Below the pieces are notes generated by a model that saw only the letters and a list, made by a program, of their open reading frames with translations, was not told where the DNA came from and did not search any database. A program made the translations under genes and the position numbers. Of a DNA stretch of 59,592 bases, positions 32,837 to 41,824 are shown piece by piece. The number at the start of each line of letters is the position of its first letter. Within the stretch, counting starts at the first letter, position 1. Source of the DNA: Fibrobacterota bacterium (lineage in GTDB: Bacteria > Fibrobacterota > Chitinivibrionia > Chitinivibrionales > Chitinispirillaceae); contig JAEWVR010000010.1 in assembly GCA_023459055.1 (NCBI GenBank), positions 1-59,592 on the forward strand, given 5' to 3'.

Positions 32837-34576
32837 TTATGCCCTCACAATCGCTTCAAATTTACAAATTTCGAAACAGCGGCCACATTTGATACATTTT
32901 ACCTGATCAATTGTGTAACCGTGTTCCTTATCACCCGGAATTGCACTTGACGGGCAATTCTTTGCGCAGAGACTACACTTTTTACATTTATCAGTACTAA
33001 TTGTGTATGTTGTCAACTTCGTACATTTTCCGGCACGACATTTCTTATCCTGCACATGCTGACGATACTCTTCTTCAAAGTAGCGTAATGTTGACAATAC
33101 CGGGTTAGGTGCTGTCTGACCGAGAGCACAAAGTGATGCCTTCTGCATGGTAAAAGCAATTCTTCTAATTGTATCAATATCATCCTGCGTGGCTGTACCT
33201 TCAGATACTTTCTCAAGCAGTCCCAGCATCTGATACCCACCGATACGACATGGAGCACACTTACCACATGATTCATCAACACAGAATTTCAGATAGAACT
33301 TCGAAATGTCCACCATACAATCAGTATCGTCCATAACGATCATACCACCACTACCCATGATTGAACCAAGCTCAATAAGGTGCTCATAACTTACTGGTGT
33401 GTCAAGAAACTTTTCAGGGATAACGCCACCCGAGGGACCTCCGGTCTGAACAGCCATAAGCTTATTACCACCAAGTACACCACCGCTGATATTATATACA
33501 ATATCTCTCAGTGATGTCCCCATGGCGATTTCGACCAGACCACTGTGCTTTACTTTTCCGGTAATCGCAAATACTTTTGTACCTTTGGATTTTTCTGTAC
33601 CGATTGACGCAAACGTATCTCCACCTTTTGAAAGAATTACCGGTATATTCGCAAGTGTTTCCACATTGTTAATAATCGTCGGTTTATCCCATAGACCTTT
33701 ATCTGAGGGAAACGGAGGACGCGGACGGGGTGTTCCCCGTTTGCCTTCAATTGACGCAATAAGTGCAGTTTCTTCGCCGCAGACAAATGCACCGGCACCA
33801 AGCCGGATTTCAAGATCAAAACTGAAATTTGAACCAAGGATATTCTTACCAAGTAAACCTGCACTATATGCCTGTTTAAGAGCATGCTCAATTCTTGTAA
33901 TGGCAAGCGGATACTCTGCACGGATATAGAAAAATCCCTGCTTTGCACCAATGGCATACCCGGCAATCATCATTCCTTCAATAACCGAATGCGGGTCACC
34001 CTCAAGTACACTACGATCCATATATGCCCCCGGATCACCCTCATCACCATTACATATTACGTATTTGTCATCACCCTTCGATTGACGCGCCAGATTCCAT
34101 TTCATCCAGGTCGGAAACCCGGCACCACCACGACCGCGAAGGCCGCTCTTTTTCATTTCATCAATTACCTGTTCGGGAGTCATGTCGAGAATACATTTTG
34201 ACACACCTTCATACCCGCCCTGCCCGATGTACTCATCAAGACTTTCCGGATCAATAACTCCGCAGTTACGGAGAACAATTCTTGTTTGTGCAACAACGTT
34301 GCGCAGCAGGAGATCTTCAATTGGGGTACCCTCTTTTACAGTCACCTTAAGAATTTTTTCAACATGCTCTGGCTTTACGTTTGCATAGATGATATCATTG
34401 GGAAGTACTTTTACAACCACCCCCTGATTGTAAATACCAAGATCTGATACCCGAACGATCTGAACGTTGTCTTCCATTGACATTTCACGTGCTGACTTCT
34501 GAAACGCAGCCTGAAGCTCTTTTGTTGTATCACCGCTGATTGCAGTATCTTTTATTAAAAGTACAGTTCTGTTCAT
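32837..34576 (-). CDS. hndC: NADH-binding hydrogenase subunit (HndC/NuoF type)
   Basis: The 579-residue flavoprotein oxidises NADH. It has an N-terminal thioredoxin-like region, the FMN/NADH block RGRGGAGFPTWMKWNL with ICNGDEGDPGAYMDR, a NuoF cluster site ESCGKCAPCRIGG, and two C-terminal [4Fe-4S] ferredoxin motifs (CKKCSLCAKNCP and CIKCGRCFEICK). This arrangement is that of bifurcating hydrogenases rather than of complex I alone. It precedes the catalytic subunit gene by two bases of spacing. Partner subunits are encoded upstream. Confidence 0.94.
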   Translation of the reverse strand: MNRTVLLIKDTAISGDTTKELQAAFQKSAREMSMEDNVQIVRVSDLGIYNQGVVVKVLPNDIIYANVKPEHVEKILKVTVKEGTPIEDLLLRNVVAQTRIVLRNCGVIDPESLDEYIGQGGYEGVSKCILDMTPEQVIDEMKKSGLRGRGGAGFPTWMKWNLARQSKGDDKYVICNGDEGDPGAYMDRSVLEGDPHSVIEGMMIAGYAIGAKQGFFYIRAEYPLAITRIEHALKQAYSAGLLGKNILGSNFSFDLEIRLGAGAFVCGEETALIASIEGKRGTPRPRPPFPSDKGLWDKPTIINNVETLANIPVILSKGGDTFASIGTEKSKGTKVFAITGKVKHSGLVEIAMGTSLRDIVYNISGGVLGGNKLMAVQTGGPSGGVIPEKFLDTPVSYEHLIELGSIMGSGGMIVMDDTDCMVDISKFYLKFCVDESCGKCAPCRIGGYQMLGLLEKVSEGTATQDDIDTIRRIAFTMQKASLCALGQTAPNPVLSTLRYFEEEYRQHVQDKKCRAGKCTKLTTYTISTDKCKKCSLCAKNCPSSAIPGDKEHGYTIDQVKCIKCGRCFEICKFEAIVRA

Positions 34577-34579
34577 GCG

Positions 34580-34930
34580 TTACCTCCTCACCGGAAGTTC
34601 GTAAATATGATCATTCACAAGCCGTTTATGGCAAATGTGCTCGTCAAGGAGGCGCTGAGCGACTTCCCCGTTTACCCGTCCGTAAATTACCGGTGGTAAC
34701 CCTTCAACTGCAATTTCAACAAGGGGTTCACAATGGCACATACCAAGACAACCGGTTTTCTTTAAATCAATTGTCAGATTATGATTTTTAATCTCCTGTG
34801 CAAACAGATCATATACTGCCTGAGCCCCAGCGGCAACACCGCATGTACTCATGCCAACTTTAACATACGATGCACTTTTTTTTGCATCTTTTGCCATTTT
34901 TTCTATATCAAGTCGTGTAAGCTTAGCCAT
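34580..34930 (-). CDS. hndB: [2Fe-2S] ferredoxin-domain hydrogenase subunit (HndB type)
   Basis: The 116-residue protein has a thioredoxin-like [2Fe-2S] fold with the cysteines in VGMSTCGVAAGA and KKTGCLGMCHCEP, and the later VIYGRVNG. Such small subunits accompany HndA and HndC in the tetrameric NADP-reducing hydrogenases. It lies 3 bases before hndC in the operon. Its exact role in electron transfer is not established. Confidence 0.88.
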   Translation of the reverse strand: MAKLTRLDIEKMAKDAKKSASYVKVGMSTCGVAAGAQAVYDLFAQEIKNHNLTIDLKKTGCLGMCHCEPLVEIAVEGLPPVIYGRVNGEVAQRLLDEHICHKRLVNDHIYELPVRR

Positions 34931-34933
34931 TCT

Positions 34934-35410
34934 TTAATCCTCACTTTTATATTTTGAAAGGATTCCCATTACTTCGTTACGTTTTACCTTTCCGTAAATC
35001 TGCCCGTTGATCATCATTACCGGGGCAAGACCGCAACAACCCAGACAACGTACAACATCAAGATGAAAAAGTCCATCCGGCGTTGTCTCACCTTCACCAA
35101 TATTAAGCAGTGACTTAATCTCATCAACAATTTCCGGCGAGCCTTTCAAATAACATGCAGTTCCAAGACAGACTGCAATCGTAAACTTACCCGGCGGTTC
35201 AAGCTTGAAATAATTATAGAATGTAATAACCTCGTAAATTCTCGCCAGCGGAATTCCAAGAACCTTAGAAAGCTCCAGCGAAACATTTCGCGGAACGTAC
35301 CCATAATGATTTTGAATCTCATGCAAAACCATGATGAGACTGCCTTTTTTGTCACGCCATTTCTCAGCAATAGCGCCGATCTCCTTAGCGTCTACACTTT
35401 TTTGTTCCAT
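34934..35410 (-). CDS. hndA: NuoE-like [2Fe-2S] hydrogenase subunit (HndA type)
   Basis: The 158-residue protein starts the operon. It has the NuoE features: SLIMVLHEIQNHYGYVP near the N-terminus, YEVITFYNYFKLEPPG and the cluster cysteines in VCLGTACYLKG and VRCLGCCGLAPVMM. It would carry a [2Fe-2S] cluster close to the NADH site of HndC. A minus-strand -10 element and a candidate Rex site lie 60-85 bases upstream of its start. Confidence 0.92.
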   Translation of the reverse strand: MEQKSVDAKEIGAIAEKWRDKKGSLIMVLHEIQNHYGYVPRNVSLELSKVLGIPLARIYEVITFYNYFKLEPPGKFTIAVCLGTACYLKGSPEIVDEIKSLLNIGEGETTPDGLFHLDVVRCLGCCGLAPVMMINGQIYGKVKRNEVMGILSKYKSED

Positions 35411-35472
35411 CAGATATCCTTCCTCAATTGTTACGAAGAATTAAGATGTTATTTAATGTGAAATAAGCAACA

Positions 35473-35493
35473 ATTATATGTGACCGAATTCAC
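35473..35493 (-). promoter_or_regulatory. Candidate -10 and Rex operator of the hydrogenase operon
   Basis: On the minus strand TATAAT (35473-35478) directly follows the near-palindrome GTGAATTCGGTCAC (35480-35493). The Rex consensus is of the TTGTGA-n6-TCACAA type, and this site has TGTGA-n6-TCAC at the core. A protein bound here would cover the -10 and spacer of the hydrogenase promoter. I find no good -35 at the right distance. The Rex gene is divergent and 250 bp away. Confidence 0.6.
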
Positions 35494-35683
35494 GTTAGCA
35501 GGTTAAATATATCATGCCTTTATAACCTTTTCAACTTTTTGAAAGAGTTTTTTTTATAAAAAAAGTCATGTTTATGTGAAAACACACACGTATATTTTTC
35601 CTGTTAAATCGCTGAATTTCTATAACTTTTCACTTTTATTCTATTTTTAAGTGTCTTTTTTTGTGATAGACAGCGCATTAAAC

Positions 35684-35712
35684 TTGACAATTTTATTTAT
35701 CAGGGGTATATT
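35684..35712 (+). promoter_or_regulatory. Sigma70-type promoter for rex
   Basis: TTGACA at 35684-35689 and TATATT at 35707-35712 are separated by 17 bases. AAGGAG at 35733-35738 and the ATG at 35745 follow. TTGTGAAAA at 35726-35734, between promoter and start, resembles a Rex half-site and could allow self-regulation. Confidence 0.75.
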
Positions 35713-35744
35713 CATAGTATACATGTTGTGAAAAGGAGTACTTA

Positions 35745-36395
35745 ATGGTTACTAACAAAAATTGCATCCTGCGTCTTTCACGGTACAAAAACGCATTATA
35801 TCGCTTCAAATCACTTGGATTCTTTAAAATTTTCTCCGATTATCTTGCTGATGCTGTCGGTGTAACCAGTGCGCAGGTACGAAAAGACTTTTCGCTCTTT
35901 GCTATCAGCGGCAACAAAAGAGGCGGCTACCAGATTGATGCTCTTATTGAAAAACTCAATGATATTCTCGGCAAAAACGAACTTCAAAAGGTTATTATGG
36001 CGGGTGCCGGAAATCTGGGTAACGCACTTATGAAATATAAGAATTTCGAAAAAGAGGGCATTAAAATCGTCGCCGCTTTTGATATTGACCCATCAAAACA
36101 CAACAGTAAACTTCCGGTACCTGTATTTGCACTCGAAGATCTTGAAAAATATGTACGCGATAATAATGTAAAAATTGGCATTATGAGTGTTCCCGATATT
36201 GCAGCACAACATACATTTGACATTATGATTAAAGCCGGAATTAAAGGTGTTCTGAATTTTGCACCAATTCAACTTAAGGCTCCTGAAGATTGCATTGTTA
36301 ATAACGTAAATCTTGAACTTGAGCTTGAGAATTTGATATATTTTGTAAATGCATTGCAAAAATCAAATATTCGAATAGACATGTCTGATGATTAA
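35745..36395 (+). CDS. rex: Redox-sensing transcriptional repressor Rex
   Basis: The 216-residue protein has the Rex winged helix (RLSRYKNALYRFKSLGFFKI, then SAQVRKDFSLFAISGNKRGG, where the RKD-F pattern is diagnostic) and a Rossmann domain with VIMAGAGNLGNALMKY and an acidic residue in AAFDIDPSK. NADH binding releases Rex from DNA, so fermentation genes rise when NADH accumulates. It is divergent from the hydrogenase operon, which is the obvious target, and leads into the DUF1015 gene. The dimer-swapping C-terminal helix is present. Confidence 0.95.
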   Translation: MVTNKNCILRLSRYKNALYRFKSLGFFKIFSDYLADAVGVTSAQVRKDFSLFAISGNKRGGYQIDALIEKLNDILGKNELQKVIMAGAGNLGNALMKYKNFEKEGIKIVAAFDIDPSKHNSKLPVPVFALEDLEKYVRDNNVKIGIMSVPDIAAQHTFDIMIKAGIKGVLNFAPIQLKAPEDCIVNNVNLELELENLIYFVNALQKSNIRIDMSDD

Positions 36396-36405
36396 GGAGT
36401 CAAAA

Positions 36406-37761
36406 TTGACAGATACCACGTATAAAACATTAAACGCTAAACTTGAACTGCTCGGCCTGCAAATACCCTTGTTATATCTTCCAAAAGATACCATCGACCT
36501 TACCAAATGGTCTGTCGTTGCCTGCGACCAATACACATCAGACCATGCTTACTGGGATCGGGTCGAAAAAAATGTCGGTAATGCACCATCAACGCTTCGT
36601 ATCACCCTTCCGGAGATATTTCTTGAAGCACCGGATGTGGAGAGCCGTATCAAATCCATCCACGAATCTATGAAAAACTATCTTGACAATGGGGTTATTC
36701 AGGAATACGGCAAGGCAATAATGTACATTGAGCGAAAAACTGACACCTCCGGGCTTCGTCAGGGGCTTCTATTTGCCATGGATCTTGAACGGTATGATTA
36801 TGCCCGTGACTCAAAAACACTCATTCGCGCAACTGAAGGCACCATTGTTGAACGTATTCCGCCACGGCTTCGCGTTCGTAAAGAAGCAACTTTCGAGCTG
36901 CCGCATATCATGATTCTTATTGATGATCCCCAGAAAAAGCTTATCGAAACCACTGTCGCATCATTGACTTCAAAAAAGCCTGTTTACGATATTAATTTAA
37001 TGGAACATGGCGGTACACTCAAAGGATATGCAATTGACGATTCGGGATCAATTAATGTAATCGCTGACACACTTGCATCACTGTATGATACATCATGTAA
37101 AACACAAAACACGAATCTTCCGTTGTTTTTTGCTATGGGTGATGGTAACCATTCGCTGGCGACTGCAAAGGCACACTGGGAAGCAACAAAAAAAGCTTTA
37201 CGTGATGCAGGAGCAACAGATGATGTTATCATGGCACATCCGGCACGTTTTGCACTTGCCGAAATTGTCAATATACACTCACCGGGTTTACGGTTCGAAC
37301 CTATTCATCGTGCTATTTTTAGTGATTCAATTAAAGATATGGCTGATTATGTAAAGAAGCATGCACTTGTCAAAAGTGCAACGCAGATTGATGAGCCATC
37401 ATTAAAATCGCTGTTACAGTCCCCGGATGGCCAGTCGAAAGCCGGTATCTGGGATGGACTTTCTTATTTTGTCCTCGAATTTACCGATCCATCAGCGAAA
37501 TTACCACCGGCATATATCGACGAGATTTTTGCATCCTACATTGCTGAATACCCGTCAAAGAGTAAAATAGATTTTATTCACGGCTGGGATGATACAAAGA
37601 AACTAAGCCATGAAAATGCATTAGGCTGTTTTGTTCCTGTTATCGCCCGCGAGCGTCTTTTCCAATGGGTCGGTAAAAACGGACCACTTCCGCGTAAAGC
37701 GTTTAGTATGGGTGATGCCGAGGAGAAGAAGTATTATATGGAGTGCCGGAAGATCAGGTAG
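36406..37761 (+). CDS. DUF1015 family protein
   Basis: The protein of about 451 residues has the DUF1015 features: WSVVACDQYTSDHAYWDRVE, the ERIPPRLRVRKEA block, and FAMGDGNHSLATAKAHWEA in the middle, with FIHGWDDTKKLSHENALGCF near the end. The family function is unknown. I place the start at a TTG at 36406, since AAGGAG lies six bases before it; an ATG six codons earlier overlaps the rex stop and has no such site. Co-transcription with rex is likely, and suggests a link to redox or fermentation. Confidence 0.85.
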   Translation: MTDTTYKTLNAKLELLGLQIPLLYLPKDTIDLTKWSVVACDQYTSDHAYWDRVEKNVGNAPSTLRITLPEIFLEAPDVESRIKSIHESMKNYLDNGVIQEYGKAIMYIERKTDTSGLRQGLLFAMDLERYDYARDSKTLIRATEGTIVERIPPRLRVRKEATFELPHIMILIDDPQKKLIETTVASLTSKKPVYDINLMEHGGTLKGYAIDDSGSINVIADTLASLYDTSCKTQNTNLPLFFAMGDGNHSLATAKAHWEATKKALRDAGATDDVIMAHPARFALAEIVNIHSPGLRFEPIHRAIFSDSIKDMADYVKKHALVKSATQIDEPSLKSLLQSPDGQSKAGIWDGLSYFVLEFTDPSAKLPPAYIDEIFASYIAEYPSKSKIDFIHGWDDTKKLSHENALGCFVPVIARERLFQWVGKNGPLPRKAFSMGDAEEKKYYMECRKIR

Positions 37762-37856
37762 GAAGTGACGGGTGACAGAGAGAAGAAGGTTAAGGCTAAG
37801 GTTGAGGTCTTGCACTGTCGTAGTCGCTATCGAAATAAAATTATCAGGGATTCTAT

Positions 37857-37898
37857 AACGATAAAAACGGTAAAGAAATCCTTATCGTTTTTATCGTT
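37857..37898. terminator. Hairpin downstream of rex-DUF1015
   Basis: AACGATAAAAACG (37857-37869) and its perfect complement CGTTTTTATCGTT (37886-37898) are separated by 16 bases. There is no long U-tract after it, so it may be a weak terminator or part of a repeat. Nearby, traces of family B (37767) and family D (37790) repeats fill the 37762-38027 gap. Confidence 0.5.
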
Positions 37899-38027
37899 AA
37901 TCATTTCAGGGCCTGAAACACAGTATAAATAAAAAGCTGGATCTGTTATTAACCTTTATTATTACCTGTCAAACTGAACCATTTGAATCGACATTGACAT
38001 TCCCGATATTTCCAGAAATTTCTTATG

Positions 38028-39026
38028 TCAATCAAGCTTAAAGTTCTGACCGAGATAGATTTTCCGTGCCTCTTCATTTTCTGCCAGTTCTTTTGCAGTT
38101 CCTGAAATAAGTATTTTCCCGTTTGCCATTATATAAGCACGATCTGTAATACGAAGCGTTTCCCTGACATTATGATCAGTAATCAGCACACCATAGCCTT
38201 TATTTTTCAGCTCTGCAACAATACTCTGAATGTCTTCAACGGCGATAGGGTCAACCCCGGCAAAGGGTTCATCAAGGAGAATAAAATCAGGATTTATTGC
38301 AAGTGTGCGTGCAATTTCAACACGTCTGCGTTCACCACCACTTAACATATAGCCATAACTTTTCTCAAGTTTTTCAACGTGAAGTTCCTCAAGCAACTGA
38401 TGCATCCGTTGTTTTCGTTCTTTTGCACTCATCGGCTGGCGTTCGAGTACAAACATCACATTCTCTGCAACTGTCAATTTTTTAAATATGGATGCTTCCT
38501 GAGGCAGATAGCCGATTCCCATTCTTGCACGTTTATACATCGGTTTGCCGGATATGTTTTTGTTGTCAAGAAATATCTTTCCCTTGTTCGGACGCACCAT
38601 TCCGACAATCATATAAAATGTTGTTGTCTTACCGGCACCATTGGGTCCAAGCAGACCGACAATTTCCCCCTGATTGACAACAATCGATGCACCGTTGACA
38701 ACAGTTCTCTTATTGTATACTTTAACCAGCGAGTCGGTACGAATTTCTCTCGGTTTTTTATCTGTAACACTAAAAGCATGTTTGGGTGATGATACAAGAT
38801 GCACAGATCCCTCATGTGCAGCAACTGACGATACACCATCCAGGGGATCGGATACAGGATCAGGTATTGCTTCATTTTGTACTGTAGATTCAGGATTACT
38901 ATTACTTGTTTCTGAGGCCAAACAATTTTCATCCTGCATATCGTTTACAGTCAGAAGCGTTGTCTCTGTCAGCTCTGAATCTATATCTTCTGATTCGTGT
39001 TCTCTCTTGTCAACATTTTCACTCAT
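38028..39026 (-). CDS. lptB: LPS export ABC transporter ATP-binding protein, with N-terminal extension
   Basis: The core ABC ATPase has Walker A GPNGAGKTTT, a Q-loop in GYLPQEASIFKKL, the signature LSGGERRRVEIAR, Walker B DFILLDEPFAGVDP and the switch histidine in LITDHNVRETL, with the LptB-typical GMVRPNKG and YKRARMGIGYLPQE. LptB is about 240 residues; this protein is 332, because about 95 acidic, Ser/Glu-rich residues precede it. No good internal start is seen there. It would power LPS extraction with LptF/LptG, which are not in the window. It lies five bases after the OstA-like gene. Confidence 0.92.
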   Translation of the reverse strand: MSENVDKREHESEDIDSELTETTLLTVNDMQDENCLASETSNSNPESTVQNEAIPDPVSDPLDGVSSVAAHEGSVHLVSSPKHAFSVTDKKPREIRTDSLVKVYNKRTVVNGASIVVNQGEIVGLLGPNGAGKTTTFYMIVGMVRPNKGKIFLDNKNISGKPMYKRARMGIGYLPQEASIFKKLTVAENVMFVLERQPMSAKERKQRMHQLLEELHVEKLEKSYGYMLSGGERRRVEIARTLAINPDFILLDEPFAGVDPIAVEDIQSIVAELKNKGYGVLITDHNVRETLRITDRAYIMANGKILISGTAKELAENEEARKIYLGQNFKLD

Positions 39027-39031
39027 AATTA

Positions 39032-40189
39032 TTATAAATCCCTCGGGAAATATATTCCTCGTGCACTTCCAGCAAGTGTCAGGCGTGATGCCCGTCCTTT
39101 TTTAAAGGTTACTGTTATACTATCACCACTTGCCTCATTTATTCCTTTTGATTTCTGCTCGGTAACAAAATACTTACTTTTTGCATTGCCCCAGATTTTC
39201 ACCTTGTCAGCCACACCTTTTTCCGTAAAGGCCATCATCATTTTTTTACCGCTTGCTTCATTTACACTAGCCCTGTCTTTTGATTCATAATATTTACTTT
39301 TTGCTTTTCCGAAAATCCACAAAGAGTCAAGGTTACCGCTGTCAGATACAGTCATCAACAGACTATCCCCCCAGACATTGGTATATGATGAATCATTTGT
39401 ATTCGCGATTGTATCAATATAGCTGCCAATCGCATGCCCCATAACCGTTGCACTCTGAAGCTGACTTTTCCCAAAGAAAAGATCTATCGAGTCGCCTTTT
39501 ATGTTACTTATTTCGTATATTACAAAAGGATCAAGTCGTAATTGTGCAAAATCTCTTTTTGTATAATATTTTGCTGCTTTACATGTTGAAAATAGTTTAC
39601 CTTTGATTATCTTGACACTGTCAACAACATTTGCGCAGCGAATTGAATCGATATACCACATCCGCTCTGCACTGATAAAAAGTGTTTCTGCTGACGCCGT
39701 ATCGTATCGGACAAGTTTTGGTTTACCGGTCAGCTGGAAATATTTTGTCTGAATATTATACTCTGCATCTGACCCGGTAATTTTGGTATGTTCCAGTGTG
39801 TCTATAAAAACAAAACGACCGTTTGCAATAAGTAAATTATTGTTTTTTCCATAGTGCATCTGATCACAGGTAACCGTCTGTGCACCGCGATATACTTTTA
39901 CATTATTTCTGAAATTTACTTTACCCTGATTCCGCCACCAGGTGGCTTCATCCGATTTGATTTTTATATCATCGTAGATAAATACAACATTGCCTTTGAG
40001 ATAACTGATGAATTCATCATTTTCAAATACGTTTTCGTTACTATTTGCTGATTCGAGAATTAGTGATGGTGATTTTTTTTCTGTACTTACACTCTTTTTT
40101 GTCTCCGCAATAATAACATTTATTGCAAAAAGCAGTGCAAAAACACCATACAAAATAGTTCTTAAACAGACACCCATTTTTTTTGCCAT
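39032..40189 (-). CDS. OstA/LptA-like periplasmic LPS-transport protein
   Basis: The 385-residue form starts MAKKMGVCLRTILYGVFALL and has a cleavable signal peptide (FALLFAINVIIA). The mature part has repeated beta-strand segments typical of the OstA fold (LKGNVVFIYDDIKIKSDEAT, KVNFRNNVKVYRGAQTVTCD, later IWGNAKSKYFV). It is longer than LptA (about 185) and resembles the larger OstA-like proteins of Bacteroidetes and Fibrobacter. The ATG at 40189 shares the TAAGATG junction with the lptC stop; the upstream 19 codons overlap lptC. It likely bridges the periplasm to the outer membrane. Confidence 0.82.
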   Translation of the reverse strand: MAKKMGVCLRTILYGVFALLFAINVIIAETKKSVSTEKKSPSLILESANSNENVFENDEFISYLKGNVVFIYDDIKIKSDEATWWRNQGKVNFRNNVKVYRGAQTVTCDQMHYGKNNNLLIANGRFVFIDTLEHTKITGSDAEYNIQTKYFQLTGKPKLVRYDTASAETLFISAERMWYIDSIRCANVVDSVKIIKGKLFSTCKAAKYYTKRDFAQLRLDPFVIYEISNIKGDSIDLFFGKSQLQSATVMGHAIGSYIDTIANTNDSSYTNVWGDSLLMTVSDSGNLDSLWIFGKAKSKYYESKDRASVNEASGKKMMMAFTEKGVADKVKIWGNAKSKYFVTEQKSKGINEASGDSITVTFKKGRASRLTLAGSARGIYFPRDL

Positions 40190-40190
40190 C

Positions 40191-40766
40191 TTAAAAAAAG
40201 CTTTCCTCATTTGATTCAACGCGTCGTTTGAAATCTGGAAATACACCCTTCACATCAGACTTAAAAGAAAATCTTGAAAAATCCTCAACAGCGGTCAAAC
40301 CCTTTCCCTTTAGTATATCACCCTTTTTTGTCTTTATCTGTACATAGGTATTTGATTCAACCCTCTGCTCCTTTTTCTTCCACCATAGTTTTTGAGAACG
40401 AACAGTCATATGATCTTTTGTCAATATTAGAACATCACCCCACACTGTAAAATTGTCCATGGATGGAGACGTAATCCCGCTATCGGAAAATACTTTTGTT
40501 CTAATATTACCAATTGAGTCGTACAACGTCAACTTTACCGGTGCAACAAGAATATTACCCGTATCAGTAAGCGGTTTACGCATATACTTTGACTCCAGTT
40601 TCCACTGTATATACTGTTTGTTATAAAAATACAACGTTGAGCTACTCATCTCCTGATACGGAGTCGAGATAGTATCTGATGCCACCGGTAGAGCCTCTTT
40701 TTTCGGGGTGCAACCGATCATTATCAGTAGTAGTATTAATAGTATTGTTATTTTTTTAATAATCAT
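40191..40766 (-). CDS. lptC: LPS export periplasmic protein LptC-like, lipoprotein
   Basis: The 191-residue protein starts with a hydrophobic segment ITILLILLLIMIGCTP, ending in a lipobox (MIGC), so it is probably a lipoprotein, unlike the membrane-anchored LptC of E. coli. The body has the LptC pattern of paired strands: KYMRKPLTDTGNILVAPVKL, VWGDVLILTKDHMTVRSQKL and KGKGLTAVEDFSRFSFKSDV. It precedes the OstA-like and lptB genes in the order lptC-ostA-lptB. Confidence 0.83.
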   Translation of the reverse strand: MIIKKITILLILLLIMIGCTPKKEALPVASDTISTPYQEMSSSTLYFYNKQYIQWKLESKYMRKPLTDTGNILVAPVKLTLYDSIGNIRTKVFSDSGITSPSMDNFTVWGDVLILTKDHMTVRSQKLWWKKKEQRVESNTYVQIKTKKGDILKGKGLTAVEDFSRFSFKSDVKGVFPDFKRRVESNEESFF

Positions 40767-40810
40767 AGTTTCTCTGTTTGTAAAAACGATTGCCTCTAAT
40801 GCTACCTCAC

Positions 40811-40904
40811 GCGCCCCCTAAATCCCCCGCAGGGGGACTTTAAGAATAAAGGCCTAGTAAGCCCTATACTTTTCAAAGTCCCCCTGCGGGGGATTTAGGG
40901 GGCG
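40811..40904. repeat. CCCCCTAAATCCCCCGCAGG-type inverted repeat, family E, copy 1
   Basis: The arms GCCCCCTAAATCCCCCGCAG and the inverse CTGCGGGGGATTTAGGGGGC are separated by about 50 bp. It includes the stop codon of the acyltransferase gene at 40895. A second copy is at 52189-52270. Confidence 0.85.
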
Positions 40905-41794
40905 GGCTGATTCTTCCACCGCCGATGCATCCAGACCCATTGCGATGGGTACTTTTTTAACGTATCACAGATAAGATCATTTGCTTTTCCAACATTATCA
41001 ACAAGATCTTTTTCAAAATCTCCTGTATTGTTAAATTCAATACGTTTACTTAAAAATATGTGATGTTTATACTTGCTTACCCGTGCAGTTGTGACAACAA
41101 ACGCAGGCACTCCCATTTTCATTGCCATCTTGACAGGACCGGATGGCGTTGATGCAATCTTTCCTAAAAAAGGTACGTAGACACTTTCAACCCTGGTATC
41201 CTGATCGATAAGTACACCAAATACTTTACCATCCTGAAGCTTACGCATGATCGCACGGGGACTTTCAGTCCTGTTCATGTATTCAATATTATCACCACTT
41301 CTGTTTTTGCGTAGCAACTGTTCAATGCGCTCATCAAAACTTTTACGTCCGATTGCAAATGTTCTGTATTTTCTTAGGGCAAAATAGTGCAACAACATTT
41401 CAAAACAACCAATATGCGCAGTAATTGCAATAATACCTTTTCCACTATTGTACGCAGCATCTATTTCATTAAAGCAATCAGTACTGATTACACTGTCAAG
41501 CTCGCTCATCGTACGGTTCGCGATCCATATGCTGTCAAAAAGATTTTTGCCCAGATTTACATATACATCACGTGCTGTTTTGTAAATGCGTTTTTGATCC
41601 CATTCAGCACCATAGACCATTTGCAAATGTCTGATTGTACGCCGTTTTTCCTCATTGGGAAAGATAAACGCAAATGCTCCAAGATTTCCAAAGAACCATA
41701 AGCCTGCTTTGCGCGGTACTGTCTGCGCAATTTTATAACCGCAGACAGCTGCCACATAAACAAGTGTATTTTTAAGCCGCTTAAAAGAACTCAC
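40895..41794 (-). CDS. Lipid A acyltransferase-like protein (LpxL/HtrB family)
   Basis: The 299-residue protein belongs to the lysophospholipid/lipid A acyltransferases. The catalytic motif H-x4-E is in ITAHIGCFEML, a variant used by LpxL-type enzymes instead of H-x4-D, followed by FGVLIDQDTR and VYVPFLGKIASTPSGPVKMA. The N-terminal segment (TLVYVAAVCGYKIA) would anchor it. It likely adds a secondary acyl chain to lipid A. Its last residues (PAP) and stop codon come from a repeat; the catalytic part ends before it. Confidence 0.85.
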   Translation of the reverse strand: MSSFKRLKNTLVYVAAVCGYKIAQTVPRKAGLWFFGNLGAFAFIFPNEEKRRTIRHLQMVYGAEWDQKRIYKTARDVYVNLGKNLFDSIWIANRTMSELDSVISTDCFNEIDAAYNSGKGIIAITAHIGCFEMLLHYFALRKYRTFAIGRKSFDERIEQLLRKNRSGDNIEYMNRTESPRAIMRKLQDGKVFGVLIDQDTRVESVYVPFLGKIASTPSGPVKMAMKMGVPAFVVTTARVSKYKHHIFLSKRIEFNNTGDFEKDLVDNVGKANDLICDTLKKYPSQWVWMHRRWKNQPAP

Positions 41795-41824
41795 TACAAA
41801 TGCACTCCCTGACCTGTTCTGAAA

